Counted from the stretch's first letter, positions 34,597-47,330 are shown. The stretch is DNA of 64,000 nucleotides from Glebionis coronaria (GCA_025667525.1 CM046878.1:514360274-514424273), one strand, 5' to 3'. A program made the numbers and translations. The notes: generated by a model not told the origin, from the letters alone.

Positions 34597-37500
34597 TGAT
34601 TGTAGTAAATTACAACTTTTGTTTAGGAAAACAAAGAGCGTAAAATAGGGAAAAGTATTAAATACGACAGTTTAGGAAAACCGTGTACAAATGACCCTAA
34701 GATGAAGTCCAAGTTCGTTTCCCAAGGAGGTATATGTGTGTGAATAATTCGTAATTGAGTTTGAGATTAATACTGGTTAGAAGGGGATGAGAAAAGAGGA
34801 TGACGAAGACGTGAAATTAATTACTACTAAGACTTAACGTAAAACCGTAAAATGAGCCAAAATAAAAATTAATTCTAAAAATTACCAAAAATTCACCAAA
34901 AATCAAAATAAATAAACTAAGAGTTTACCAATAATCAAAACTTTTTCAAATCTTTTAATTAATTAAATATTCAATTTTTAAATGCTAATTAAAGCCCTAA
35001 AAATCAAATCAATTATCAAAAAGCCCAAATAAAGATTTTTCAATTGCTAAACCTCTAAAATGACCTAAAAAGATTAAAAACTATTTTTAGAAATTTTTAA
35101 ACTAAGAAAAACTATATAAAATGATTTAAAAACTATTAAAACTTAAAATAATTATAAAAATTAATCTAAAGATGATAAAATTAATCTAAAAGTTGCAAAA
35201 TTCCTATTTTAATGTATTTAACATAAGAAAAATGTAAAAAGTGCAAAAATGTGAAATTTGAAAAATAATATTAAAACAATATTAAAATAATATTAAAAAT
35301 CCAAAAATTATAAAAAATTCTAAAAACTTGCAAACTAGTTTATTTTGACCTAATTAAACAGAAAATGAAAGTGAAATGACCAGAATACCCCTATTGGGCC
35401 CTCAAATGGGCCAAAACCAAAAACAGTCAACACTAATGGGCTTTTTAGCCCAAAACGTCAAACTTGGCCCAATTGACTTGGAAAAGCCCAATCTGACTCA
35501 AAATTTAATTCTAAACACAAAACTCTAAAGGCCCAAAAGCTGAAAGTGAGTTTATCACAGCTTATTAAGCAAACAGCTTATCCTTATTGGGCCAATAAGC
35601 CCATTAAACAATAAGCTAATGCCATAAGCTCTAATTTGACACACAACCTTCTTTTGGGATACTAAAGAGATCTGTAAAAAGAAATTTTGAAAAAGCACAC
35701 TCAATAAGCCAGAAATAAGCAAAGTACAAATCTACAAAACGACAAAATAGTCGGGTTTGAGATTTAGGGCACCTCAGGACTTGATTCAACTTGCAAAATG
35801 TCACAAATAACTTCAATAAGCCAAATCAATCAACAAAATTCCAATAAGCAACACCAATAAGCCAATAAGCACTTATGAAAAAGCCAAATAAGCTAGTTCC
35901 CTAGCACAAGCTTAACCAAAAGACTTGTAACCTTCCAGACTTGATATTAAGCTGATAAAAATGAGTTCTATCACAAAAACTAAGTTGTTGCATGTAACAA
36001 TAAGCAAAACAGATTCAATAAGCTATGTGACCAAGTTTGACAAAAAGTCAAACGCTGATAAGTGAAATTCAAACGCTGACAAGCACAAATTGGACGTTGA
36101 CAGACTTAATGAAGTGTTTAGACTTGTTTTTCACCCTGCTGGTCAAGGTTTGAGTGCAAACCTTGTGAATCAAGGCCTACCAGTCGAGTAGACTTGACAA
36201 GTTTTGGCACAAATAAGCCAATAAGCCAGTAAGCTTATAAGCTATCAACAGATAAATTCAAGTAGCCAAATAACCTCACAAGCAGCACACAAATAGAATC
36301 CAAGCAACAAAACAACAATCCTTACACTAGAAATACCAATGCAAACACCAAATGAGGTGGTCACTTTGCTGATGCAAATGACCACTTCAGCCAACTTTGA
36401 TAAGCTATAACAAACACAATAAGCCACCAAATTCAACAGCCAGATAACCAATAGATAGCTTATCACCCAAACTATTCCCAAATCTGATTTCAGACCTTAG
36501 ATCCAAGTAACAAAGAAGTTATTGGATCTGATGAGTTTTACCAATCTCAAAAGCACTTTTATCAGATTTTAGCAAAACTTCCAATCCTTTTTCCCAACTT
36601 TCAGAAACTTAACCAATGACTAAAACTTGTTCAAAATAACTTGTTTAGACTTCCCAAACCCTAAGAACCAAGGGCACAAGGCCACAAGGCCTTATGAACC
36701 AGTAATCCCAAACAGTCCTTAATCCACCACTTTTCAAAGCAACTTGCTATTTTTAAACACAACCTACTGATTTTATCATTCAAACAGCTACACTAGGTGA
36801 CAACTAACAGATTCAAATACAAAAATCACAACCTTAAACACAGAATAACAAAATCACAGTCCAAAATAAAAAACAGGCAGTAACATGAAATTTTTAGAGG
36901 AATTTTAAACAAGGGATTATACCTGCCCTCCACAACATCCTAGGAGGGCCAGCTATGCTCCTTGGACCTTGTTCAACAACTAGAACAAGACCAAGGTTCT
37001 TCAAAAAGGAAGATCAAAACCTTATGATGTTCAAAGTAGAACAGGTTTTGATTATGATATATCTTCAACACAAATCAGCAAACAACTCAACCAAGAGCTC
37101 AAAACTCTTCTCAGGCTTGGTGTCAACAAGCTTGAAGGAGCTTAAGGCCTTTGGCTAAGGGTTAGTACACAATAATAAGCAAATTCAGAAACCTTTTTTC
37201 AAGCTTTTTCAAACTTGAAAAACTTACCAAACATAAACGTCCTTGAACCAAATGATTCAAGCACACTTATAACAACAAATGGAACTCAGAATCACCTTTA
37301 AACAACACCAACTTTCAAAAACATAAAAAGGAATTACAATTTTCTCAAAATACCAACTTTTATAAATTTCAAAAAGGAATTACAAGTTTAAAAGGTAAAA
37401 CTAGAACAAAGGGACTCTCACAGGTTGAGGTCTCCTTTTATAGGCAAATGGATACAAAGCACTATTCATAAACCCTAGAACTGAAATTCCTAAATTATCC

Positions 37501-38473
37501 TTGAGAATCTTCTAGGCTTGTTGCCAACTTGCATTGGTGAATCCGGGACGTTTATTTAGTACTTGGTGAGAAAGGAAAGGCTTTGGTTCGTTGATCTTGC
37601 CATGTCATGATCAAATGCCAAGTGTCGTCATGAGAGTGGGAGTGGGGGTATCTTTCTGGTAGTGGGGATTGAGGTTTTTGGTGTGGGATGTGATTGACAT
37701 GATGTGAATTACACGTGGGAAGAATCAATTTCACTTTCCCCTTTGTTTTCTTCTTTTTAATCCTGGGTAAAAAGGGGTGTTCTTCATGGTAAAATCTCAA
37801 CAGTAAGTGTTACCCGCGTGTTTAGGAGTTTGAACTTTCAGCTTGGCACTTTTGGTCCTTTGTTTTTGGGAAAAGTTGTATAACAAGTATTTCAGCCCAA
37901 ATAAACGCATCCCTTTGTTATAGAAGTTATGGATTTCACACTTTTGCCCTAAAACTTTGGCAAAAGTGTTTCAATGGTTGTTTTTGCCATTGTTCCATAT
38001 TTTAAGGGTTGGTTTTGGACTTTGTTGATCTTCAAAGGTCTTCAATGTAACTTTGACTTTATGAGGGACCATTAATGACAATGTTGAATAGTTGAGGGAC
38101 TAATCTTGCCATTTCTTCAAAGTTGAAGGACCTTTTTGCAATTTTGACAAACTTAAGGGACCAAACTTGTAATTATGAATTCACAAGGGGTTTAAGTGTC
38201 ATTTCTTCATCGTTTGAGGATCAATCTTGCATATCTTCAAGTCTTCAAGGGTAAATGTTGGATAATTCATGAACTAGGGCCCGGTTCTTTGTACGGCTTC
38301 GTTTCTCGTGTCCGTTTTTCCTTGTTTCTTGTGATCTTTTGTATTCTTCACGATATCCATACCTAAAATACACAAGTAAACAAACACAAGCATATATATG
38401 GTATTTTATGACATTTTTATGCATTTAAAGCCCGAAAAGAACGATGAGATCATGTATAAATGCCATCTCATCA
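34597..38473 (-). mobile_element. Solo LTR H (gypsy, Athila/Tat-type) inserted in the LTR of C
   Basis: 3,877 bp with TGATT..CATCA ends and a perfect 5-bp target duplication ACTAT (34592-34596 and 38474-38478). Excision rejoins the LTR of C. No gag-pol is seen. A TATA box on the minus strand (37435-37442) gives the orientation: the LTR starts TGATGAGATGG on the minus strand. On the transcribed side of the TATA box the words GCTTATT/AATAAGC occur more than twenty times (35560-36470). The + strand reading at 36955-37158 and other short frames look like chance. 34850-35340 is very A-rich and otherwise featureless. Confidence 0.75.
37435..37442 (-). promoter_or_regulatory. TATA box of solo LTR H
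   Basis: Minus-strand TATAAAAG preceded by GCC and followed by GAGACCTC. It is the only strong TATA context in H and sets its transcription direction. Confidence 0.5.
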
Positions 38474-38721
38474 ACTATCGATACTTAATAGACTATATTT
38501 GATGTATAGGTTCCAAGGATGTGTCGTGGAAGCAAATGGAAGAAAACACGAAGACATGAAGCTTAAACAAAGAAATAAAGTCAAGCTTCTGATCTCCCGA
38601 CACCTGTCACTATTTTAGCCATATCTTGAGCATACGAACTCCGTTTTAGTTGGTTCAAGTGGCCACGGAAAGAGGAATAATTATCTACAACTTTGCCTTT
38701 TGGTCCAAGCTGGAAATGACC

Positions 38722-38900
38722 AAATGTGCGGCGCACATTTGAAAAGTGCGGCACACTTTTTCGCAACTCTTGGAACGTTCTAGATTCGAAAATACGCGAC
38801 GCACCGTCCTGGTTGTGCGGCGCCCAACTGACCCACCAAATGTGCAGCGCATATTTGAAAAAGTGTGACGCACTTTTACCCCCAGTGAGCACTATAAATT
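38722..38900 (+). promoter_or_regulatory. U3 of element C: paired palindromes upstream of a TATA box
   Basis: Four palindromes come as two pairs: AAATGTGC-GGC-GCACATTT (38722-38740) and AAAAGTG/CACTTTT (38742-38760), then CAAATGTGC/GCATATTTG (38837-38857) and AAAAGTG/CACTTTT (38859-38877). TATAAATT follows at 38893-38900. A looser GTGTGGCGCAC pair lies in the transcribed part near 39255-39290. The palindromes may be binding sites for dimeric factors. Confidence 0.6.
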
Positions 38901-39915
38901 GAGAGCAATCCCTCTCACTTTACACGCACTTCTCCAATCATTCTCCCGTCTTCCAACATCAATCCTCAGTAGTTTAGGACGATTTTTGGGTAGAGTAACA
39001 TCACCCAAAGGGTTCGAAACATTTGGAATCATTAGCTTTGTTAATCAATAATAGTTTTCATTTGGGAAAACTTGTAATCATCATCTTGGATCATAAACTT
39101 TGGTATAATCTATTATCCCTTTATATATGATTATTTATGGAATTACTATGCATATGGTGTTTATTATTGTTGTGATCATGGAGTAGTACCTTGTGTATTT
39201 GGTTAAGGCATGTATAGAACTATGAATAGATTGTATTAGCTTCGCAGGGGCGAAGTGTGGCGCACAATTAGGTTTGTGTGGCGCACTTTCTCCCTGGTTC
39301 GTGATTATAAGCGTGGTTGATATGTTCTTGTACTCGATGCTATTATGTTTGATCATTTTTGTGTATTTGGTTCATTCATGATTATAAGTAGTACTTATAT
39401 GATTGAATGGATTCCATGACATCTAGTAAATGAATCTTAGTATTCGCCTTTGTCGCGATTGGTGGAATGAAATACATAAGGACTCTTGCATAATTTTTTT
39501 AGTGCTTCAACTATTGAAACCAACATAAACCATTCTTAATGCTTTTGGTATAACATGATCTATAGGTCGAAAGGATTTATTGTTATATTGAATAGATGTT
39601 GCATGTGCGACTAGTAATCCACATGTTGTCTTACCTTGTTTATGTGCTTGTAACTCATCTTTGCTATCTATCTTTTCTATGTTATAGCCTTAACCAAATG
39701 CACCTTTAAATCATTGTTAGAAGCTTAAATCTTTAGAACTTGTGACACTCTAGAGATAATTATTTTTACTTGTTAACAACAATCCCGTGGATCGACCTGG
39801 ACTTTACCTTAGACTATACTATACACGAAAGGGTATACTTGCCCGTGTTGTGTTTTTAGTCCTCGTTTGGAAACATCAAGTAATATATATATTTAAGACT
39901 TGCGAACACACATCA

Positions 39916-42183
39916 GGAACCGCGGGCAGAGCATCAAATTTTTAGTTTTCTGTAACTCCAAATTTGTTCCAACACTTTTTGGAATCTTTGTTTCAAACCT
40001 TTGACCATCCCTAAAGTGTCTTGTGGTTTCTCTATTTAACCCTAACCATTTTGCATCCTTTCTCAAATCAAAACGTCTTATTAACCATATGAAACCCTTG
40101 ATTCTCCTCCATTTTCCCTAATCTCTTTAAATCCAAATTCACCCAAGAACACTCAAAATCATATTTCTCCTTCTTCTAAGAATATTGATTGTGGAACCTC
40201 TTCTCTTCCACCACTAGCCTTTTGTGTTATTCCTCCCCCACATGATAATGTCATGCATCATGAGACATATTTGTTGTCAATATCAACATCTTGTTATGGC
40301 TCATATCTATGAGGAATTGAATTACATCAAGAGTCTCCTAGTGAAACCTTCTCTTCACTATGACTATGAGAATACTACCAAGCCACCACCACCTCCTTCC
40401 GCCACTAATTTGTATTTCATTTAAGCATGATGATTGCTTATCTCTAAGACATCTAATTCAAGCAAATCTTAGAGTTCTAGTTTAACTAGGATTAGATTTA
40501 TGGTTTTCTTTTTGCTTGTTTTCTTTTTCATACATCTTTGTATGATTTATTTTCTTGTATCTTTATTTCATGTTTCCTTATAACATGACTTTTCTTGGAT
40601 CTTCGTTAACTTCTCTTTTCTATTCTTATTTTTCTTTTTGTGTGACCTTTGCTATATCTTGTTGGGTGTTTCTTCTCTTCTACTAACCCTTCTATGTAGC
40701 TTGTCACCATAGCTCGATTCCTTGGTTCCCCAAGCAAGGGGGAGTAAGCACCAAGGAGATCATTTGCAAAGTCCAATTCTTTTCTTCTACAAAAACTTTT
40801 GCATCCTTTTTGCTTCGACAAATGGGGAGAAATGAAATAAGCTCGTCTTCAAAAATCTTGTTTTTCATGCGATTGAGTTTATGTATTGTCGAAATCAAAA
40901 AGGGGGAGATTGTTAATGCAATGATGCCTAAAAACATTACTTGTGTTTTTCGGTCTCACTTTGTTTTGATTACGACAATATATAAAAACAGGCATTTACG
41001 AAAACAACGAAAAACGAATTCTTAAGTTTAAGTATTTTTTTTCATTTCAACCATTATCACTTAAGGTATGAACAAAAAAGTTTTCATCTTAATAAATTGA
41101 TCAAGGATTTAAGTTTTCTTAAAACTCACCTTTTATTAAATGTGACAAAGTTTTTGTTAAACTTTATTTTTAAGAAAATGTTTTATTAAATTAAATATTT
41201 GAAAATTTGAGAATGTCATATTCCATATGGTTTAGGAATATCCCTTGTGGATAAATATTCCACCAAATGTGACTACCCCACTAAAAGACAAAAGGATGCG
41301 GAGTCTACCTCCACGATTCCTTAAATGCCTATTTGAATCCTTATCGATAAGGAACCGCAGGCATCAATAAGGAACCGCGCTCAGAAAGAGCCATTAGGAT
41401 TTTGTCTTATAAATAGTGGACCATTCTCAGATTTTCTCCTCATCTCTTTTGCACACAAATTTCCTTATTCAATCATACTTCTTAAATCATTCAAATCCTT
41501 GGTTATTTGGTTGATTACTACTTGTTTAGAAGTGAATCTTTCTCCTCCCATCTCTTCCTCTCCAAGTGCAAAGAGAATAACACTTTCATCCTTGAAGTGT
41601 TGAGTCTACCTCAAGATCTATTGAAGATCAAGTTTTATTTATTCATTCTTGTGTTGTTGTGAACATCCAAGTAGTTGTGTTATTTGGAAGTTGTGTTGTG
41701 AAGATCCAAATAGTTGTGTCTATTTGGAAGTTGTGTGTGTAGTATGGTTAATATTTAGTCCTTAAAGTATATTGGTGTAGATTGGTCCTAGCGAAGATTA
41801 GGGCTCGACTTTTAGCTTTGAGTCGAAAATTGGTTAAGCGACTTGTACAGTTTATCCACCTTAAGGAGTTTGTTGATTAGTGAACTCTCGAGTAAGGAGT
41901 ACTCGAGGAGTGGAGTAGGGAAGAGGAGTGAGCTTCATTGCCGAACCACTATAAATCCTTGGTGTTTGGTTTGATTTTTCTTTTCCTTATCTCTTTACAT
42001 TCGTTATTTTTTACTTGCACATACTTGTGATTATTAGCTTAGTTGCACTATCCCTTGTCCATATTGTGTATAAGAAGATTTCACATATTTGCTCAAGCCT
42101 AAGTTTTTGAAACGGATTTTTGAAAACCCATATTTAACAAGTATATTTAAGAAACTATTCAACCCCTCCTTCTAGTTTTTACA
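39916..42183 (+). mobile_element. Element D: 3' end of a copia (Sirevirus-like) element
   Basis: Internal sequence 39916-40910 ends in the PPT AAAAAGGGGGAGAT (40897-40910), followed by an LTR. A further GGGGGAG tract lies at about 40738. 40140-40425 may be the decayed end of a coding region (Pro-rich), but I cannot assign it. The 5' part lies left of the window, beyond element C. Confidence 0.65.
40911..42183 (+). repeat. 3' LTR of element D
   Basis: It starts TGTTAATGC after the PPT and probably ends GTTTTTACA (1,273 bp, a Sirevirus-like length). TATAAATA lies at about 41409 after two GGAACCGC words. The end is inferred from TG..CA and the style of copia LTR ends (TTCAACCCC followed by TCTAG). 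The 5' partner is not in the window. Confidence 0.6.
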
Positions 42184-42421
42184 AAAAGTTTTACCGTTTT
42201 CCAGTTAAAGCATTTAATGCTGAAATTTACCTTTTGAGAAAAACTTGGTACCCCTTGACCCTTCATGTGATCTTTGTCCCCTTATAAAGCGGGAAAGTTG
42301 TTGACATTAAAAAGAAATCATTTGAATTAAATACAAGAATATATTAAATCCCATTGGAAAACAACTAACTAGTTACATTCAATTCCCTTAAATACCCAGA
42401 GACAGGGATCACTTAACAGAC

Positions 42422-44231
42422 TTATTTCCTAATATTGAGTATACCCAGCTCAACAACCAACCTAGTAAAACATGGCTCAGCCAGAGTTTTAGTGAAAATA
42501 TCAGCGAGCTGGTATTCAGTGGGTATAAAGTGAAGCTCAATATCACCTTTTAAAATATGGTCTCTGATAAAGTGATACCTGATGTCAATATGTTTGGTTC
42601 TAGAATGAAGTATCGGATTATTTGAGATGGCTATTGCACTTGTGTTGTCACAGAATATGGGAACCTTTTCATAGTTGATCCAATAATCAGCCAATTGACT
42701 TTTCATCTAGAGAACTTGTGCACAGCAGCCAGTGGCAGCGACATATTCAGCTTCAGCTGATGACATGGCCAGAGAGTTTTGCTTCTTTGCACTCCAACAT
42801 AATAACTTTCCTCCAAGGATTTGACAACTTCCAGATGTGATCTTTCTATCAAGGCAGCACCTAGCATAGTCTGAGTCTGAGTAGGCTTTGAGGTAGAATC
42901 TTGATCCATTTGATACCAGAAACCCAATGAGGGAGATCCTTTGAGGTACCTGAAAATTATTTTGACAACTACAATGTGGGATTCCTTGGGGCTAGCTTGG
43001 TACCTAGCACAAAGATATGTGGAGAACTGGATATTAGGTTTGCTAGCTGTAAGATACATCAGTAACCCTATCATGCCTCGGTATAAGGTCTCATTGACAG
43101 AGACCCATGAGTCATCAGCACCCAAATTGTTGGGAGGAAGCATGGGGCATTTCATTGATGCACTGTCAGACAGATCATACTTCTTAAGCAAGTCTCTAAC
43201 ATATTTTTCTTGACAAATAGAAATTTCTTTAGAATTTTGTTTAATTTGAAAACCCAATAAAAAAGTTAGTTCCCCCATCATGCTCATTTCATACTTTTTG
43301 GTCATAAGTCTGGCAAATTGCTTGCTCAAGGTAATGTTGGTTGACAAAAAGTTATATCATCCACATATATATGTACTATAATGACATCACCCTTGGACCT
43401 ATAAGTGAACAAGGTTTGGTCAAGAGTACCTCTGACAAACTTATTTTCAAGTAGGAATTTAGACAGGGTTTCATACCAGGCTCTAGGTGCTTATTTCAAC
43501 CCATAGAGTGCTTTGTGAAGTCTGCAAACATGGTCAGGATAGTCGATGTTCTCGAACCCTGGAGGTTGTTTGACATATACTTCCTCTACAAGCTTCCCAT
43601 TAAGAAAAGCACTCTTTACATCCATCTGGTATACCATGAAACCCATATAAGCTGCATAGGCTAGAAAGATTCTAATAGCTTCTAATCTGGCCACTGGTGA
43701 AAACGTTTCATCATAATGAATACCCTTTGATTGATTGTAACCCAACACCACAAGCCTAGCCTTGTTTTTAACAATCATGCCAGATTCACCCCTTTTGTTC
43801 CTATAGACCCATTTTGTTACAACCACTTGCTTTTCAGCTGAAGCTTTCACCAGAGTCCACACCTTGTTTTTCTTAATCTGATTCAACTCCTCTTGCATAG
43901 CTACAACCCATCCTTCATCCAACAAAGTTGCGGCAACATTCTTTGGTTCATATTCAGAGAGAAAATAAAAAAAAAGGCATTCATTCGTTGAGGCTGTTTC
44001 TAGAGATCTTAATTTTCCTCTAGTGGTGACTCCCTCAGATGATTCACCAAGAATATTCACAAGAAAAATATCTTGGTTTCTACTCCACTTGGATTGAGGA
44101 GCAGGAGTCTCTGTGGGTTCAGGAGTCACAGTAAGTTCATTGCATGAAGGTTTTTCATCACATATAATTTCTTCATCCATGATCTCTTCATCCATTGGAG
44201 AGATTGGATAGTCATGATCAGCATTTTCCAC
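42422..44231 (-). pseudogene. pol: Element E reverse transcriptase and RNase H
   Basis: Minus strand from 44231. A linker is followed by [45 protein letters not shown] with catalytic Asp, and YGLK. A stop lies at 43490 just before APRAWYE, then YVDD (about 43360), then a frameshift. The frame resumes (MSMMGELTFLLGFQI ... YLTASKP ... ARYQASPKE). A frameshift after GFWY damages the first part of RNase H. The second part is readable ([32 protein letters not shown]) and ends at 42422. All catalytic motifs that can be read are conserved, but the copy is dead. Confidence 0.85.
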
Positions 44232-44468
44232 TACAGGAGGTGGAGTGTGTGTTTCAACTACTACAATCTCTGGAGTGAGATCAGAGATTGAGTGAGGGTC
44301 AAATGCATGAACATAAGGGAAGTCCTTGTGACATATTTGAGATGATTCCTTGGGGATTGAGAAATAATCCTCTGGATATGATTTAACTTTATTGAATTCA
44401 ATGTCACAAGTATCTGAGTTGGTGTGAGTGATGACAGCATTTGCTTCATTGAAGGTGACATGGATAGA

Positions 44469-45735
44469 TTATTCTATCTCTTGCTTGCAGATATTGAATA
44501 CTCTAAATGCTATGGAGGTAGGAGAGTATCCAAGAAAGAACCCATCATCTGACTTTTCATCAAATTTACCCAGATGATCCTTGTAGTTTTGAATGAAAAC
44601 AAGGCAACCAAAGACGTAGAAGTAGCTTACATCAGGGGCTCTATTCCTATACACTTCATAAGCAGTCTTGCCATGTCTCTTCACAATAATGGATCTATTT
44701 TGTGTGTAATGTGCTGTATATACAACTTTACCCCAAAATTGCTTTGGAAGTCTTGATTCACTAAGCATAGTTCTGGCAACCTCTATGAGGGCTCCATTCC
44801 TTCTTTCAGCGACACCAATTTGTTCTGGGGTACCTAGGTTTGAAAAGTTCTGTGAAATCCCATTTTCATCACAAAAGGCTTACATGGCATGATACTTGAA
44901 TTCGGTGCCAATATCACTTCTGATGTCCTTAACTATGCAGTCATTGAGGTTCTCTATTTCTTTGATGAAGGACATGATCCTATCAGCTGCATCAATCTTT
45001 CTTTGAAGAAAGAATGCCCAAGTGTACCTAGAGAATTCATCGACAATGACTAGGGTATATTTGTTGTGATTGAGGGATTGAGGTTTTACTGGTCCAAATA
45101 AGTCCATGTGAAGAAGATGGAGGCACTTATTTATGGAGAGTAATTGTTTAGTTTTGAAGGATGCTCTGTGGTGCTTCCCTTTTTCACACGCTGAACAAGG
45201 CTTATCTTTGGAGAAGGTCAGAGAGGGAAGTCCAGCAACTAAATCATCCTTGGCCAGTTTGTTGATGTTTTTGAAGTTGAGGTGAGAGAGTCTCTTGTGC
45301 CAGAGCCAGTTTTCACTTTTAGAGGCATTGGCAAAGAGACAGATGTTGGTTCCTTCAGGATATGATGTAATGTCAATAACGTACACGTCCCTTCTTCTAG
45401 GTGAAACAAGAACAACATCATCATTTTGATTGAAGATTGTTCCTTGGATTGTTCCTTGGATCTTGGTGAACAGAACTTTGAAACCAGCATCACAGAGTTG
45501 ACTGATGCTGATTAAGTTGTGCTTCAGTCCATTGACATAAGCGACCCTTGTGAAGGTGATTCCATTACAATCCACCGAGCCATATCCTTCAGTAGCCTTT
45601 GAGGAGTCATCTCCAAAGACTACCTTGGGACCAGACTCCCTTTTATATCTATGCAGATATTGTTTAACCCCTGTGTCTGGAGCACCCACTATCCAGATAC
45701 CAAACAGATTTCTTCAAGTGTTCCTACATAGATAT
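44469..45735 (-). pseudogene. pol: Element E protease remnant and integrase
   Basis: The protease start reads IWIVGAPDTGV, so the usual D-S-G triad is not recognisable, while the downstream half (KVVFGDDSSK ... NGLKHNLISISQLCD) is normal. The integrase follows: HHCC finger (WLWHKRLSHLNF, CSACEKGK), LLHMDLFGP and RSDIGTEF with the two Asp, a stop at about 44880, and IGVAERRNGAL with the Glu. It continues to FFLGYSPTSIAFRVFN and stops at 44469. 44232-44468 is linker sequence with stops. Confidence 0.85.
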
Positions 45736-46340
45736 AATGAAACCAAATTAGTTTCAATGATGAACCCACTTTCCAGTGGGTCCACTTTAAGGTCGGTTAC
45801 AAACTTTTCCCAATATGAAGGCAGATTGTTCATAGACTTTGTGTTGATTTGGTGAGTCAACAACTTTACCCCTGTGGTTGTCATGTCATTCATCTTCTAC
45901 TTAAATTTTTTGAAATAGGAGTGAAGAGGTTCATTTGGTTCTACTCTAAATCACTCAAAGTCATAGAATAATCGTTCTTCCTTTTCCTAAAGAGTCATAG
46001 CTGAACCTACTATAAGTAGTTTAAGATTATCCCACATCTCTTTGGCGTTCTTTGCTTAATTCACCATTGAAAATGTTGCTTGATCAAGTCCTTGAAAAAT
46101 GATATTTTCTGCCTTAAATTATGCTTCATTTTGACATAAATTCTCAGGTGAAAGTTCTATAAGCCTTTTCTCCCTTGTCCTTACAACCCCATCTACAGTT
46201 TCCGTCACGATTTTTTTAACATACGGACCATTCTCAATAGAATCAATAATCATATGCCCGCCATTCGTTTGTCTTGCATATTTTAAGATCCGCTTTTTTC
46301 AAGATTCATAATCACCCTCTTCAAGCATCAGTAAGTAGCC
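45736..46340 (-). pseudogene. gag: Element E gag remnant
   Basis: Minus-strand frames read SIENGPYVKKIV, AKEMWDNLKLL, NEPLHSYFKKF and INTKSMNNLPSYWEKFVTDLK, matching the copia Gag core seen in A and B. At least six stops are present. The zinc knuckle and coiled-coil extension are missing: gag jumps to protease near 45735. The likely gag start is the ATG around 46330. Confidence 0.7.
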
Positions 46341-47330
46341 ATAAGTAGTAAGTGGGTAAAGTCTTTATGAGCTAGAAAATATTAAGATCACATTGTTGTC
46401 TTCTAAGATATATATAATCAATACATATGAAGCTTTATAGGATGCGTTTAATTGTGACATAATTAGTGTGTCTAGGTTTAAGGAAGAAGTACCGTCAAAA
46501 TACAGGAATGATATGCCGCCTCGAGATAAGACAATCACCGTATTAAATAAACAAACTTGCGATAGATTACATTAAATATGATTTAGGTATTTCGGCTTGA
46601 TAGGGGTTAAACAGTGAAATACCTAAAGCCATAAGGCATCACAGTGAAATAAACCTAAATCAATCAAAAAATCAACGAATATAAGCTTAGACAAATAGAA
46701 ACAAATATACATAGAGCAAATAAAAGACAAGTTTTAGCAAGCCATATAATATCATAACTTATGACCGCTGATTGACATAGAAGACTTATCACAAAGCTTA
46801 AACAAACACAACACATATTCGTAAATCCAAAAAGTAAAAAAAAAATATAATGCATTAACGAGTAAATGAACAAGGAAGCCTCGACATAGATTCGTGAAAC
46901 ACTTAAACCCTAAACGATCACATAGAAATCAAATAAAAAGACAACATATAATAAGTAATATATAATCACAACTTATGATCACATATTAGACATGTCACAA
47001 AACTTAAAAAAACATAAACATAGACATATATCAACATATCCAGAAACTATAAAAAAGAAACAAAAACACCATGCATTAGCGAATAAGGTAGCAAAGAAGC
47101 CTCTACATAGATTCTTTAATCACCAAAACCCTAAACCATCACCAATCTTTCAAATCTCAGGCATCTAAACTAAATAATTAGTGTGGGGGGTAGGCGTATG
47201 TGCGCGCATCCGTGCATTCGTTTATGTGTGATTATATATTTAGAGAGTGGAATTAGAGACCAGAGATATGAAATGGTGATTGTTTTTGTAAGGAAATACA
47301 TGTATAATTGATAATAGAGAACACGTGAAC
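46341..47330 (+). repeat. Noncoding stretch with a diverged ~220-bp tandem duplication
   Basis: No gene is seen. About 46725-46935 and 46938-47160 are related: GACAA..ATATAAT, CACAAA(G/A)CTTAAA, ATGCATTA(A/G)CGA and (A/G)AAGCCTC(G/T)ACATAGATTC occur in the same order, offset by about 212-221 bases. The stretch lies between the start of E gag and element F, so it may be the leader of E. No primer site was found. Confidence 0.55.

Larger units (their letters stand above)
34069..39915 (+). mobile_element. Element C: 3' end of an Athila-like Ty3/gypsy element
   Basis: The internal 3' end (34069-34525) holds GAGGACAAGC hairpins and the purine tract GTGTGGGGGAA, a combination I know from Athila/Tat elements. 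The LTR starts TGATAACGC at 34526 and ends ACACATCA at 39915. It is interrupted by solo LTR H; without it the LTR is 1,508 bp, a normal Athila size. The 3' flank is GGAAC (39916-39920). The rest of C lies left of the window because element A inserted into it. Confidence 0.75.
42184..46340 (-). mobile_element. Element E: decayed copia (Sirevirus-like) fragment
   Basis: On the minus strand, from right to left: gag remnant, degraded protease, integrase, RT and RNase H, then 3' noncoding sequence (42184-42421). No LTRs, PPT or primer site are seen, and element D probably interrupts the 3' end. There is an internal deletion between gag and protease and numerous stops and frameshifts. It is of the same broad lineage as A and B but clearly divergent. 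Confidence 0.8.

Noticed and set aside
38893..38925. TATA-adjacent hairpin in C like that of A and B (TGAGAG/CTCTCA)
   Set aside because: Only six pairs in TC/AG-rich sequence; likely chance, so not added to the covariation case.
40224..40424. Small Pro-rich ORF as an independent gene
   Set aside because: Lies in the decayed 3' internal region of copia element D; no start or domain evidence.
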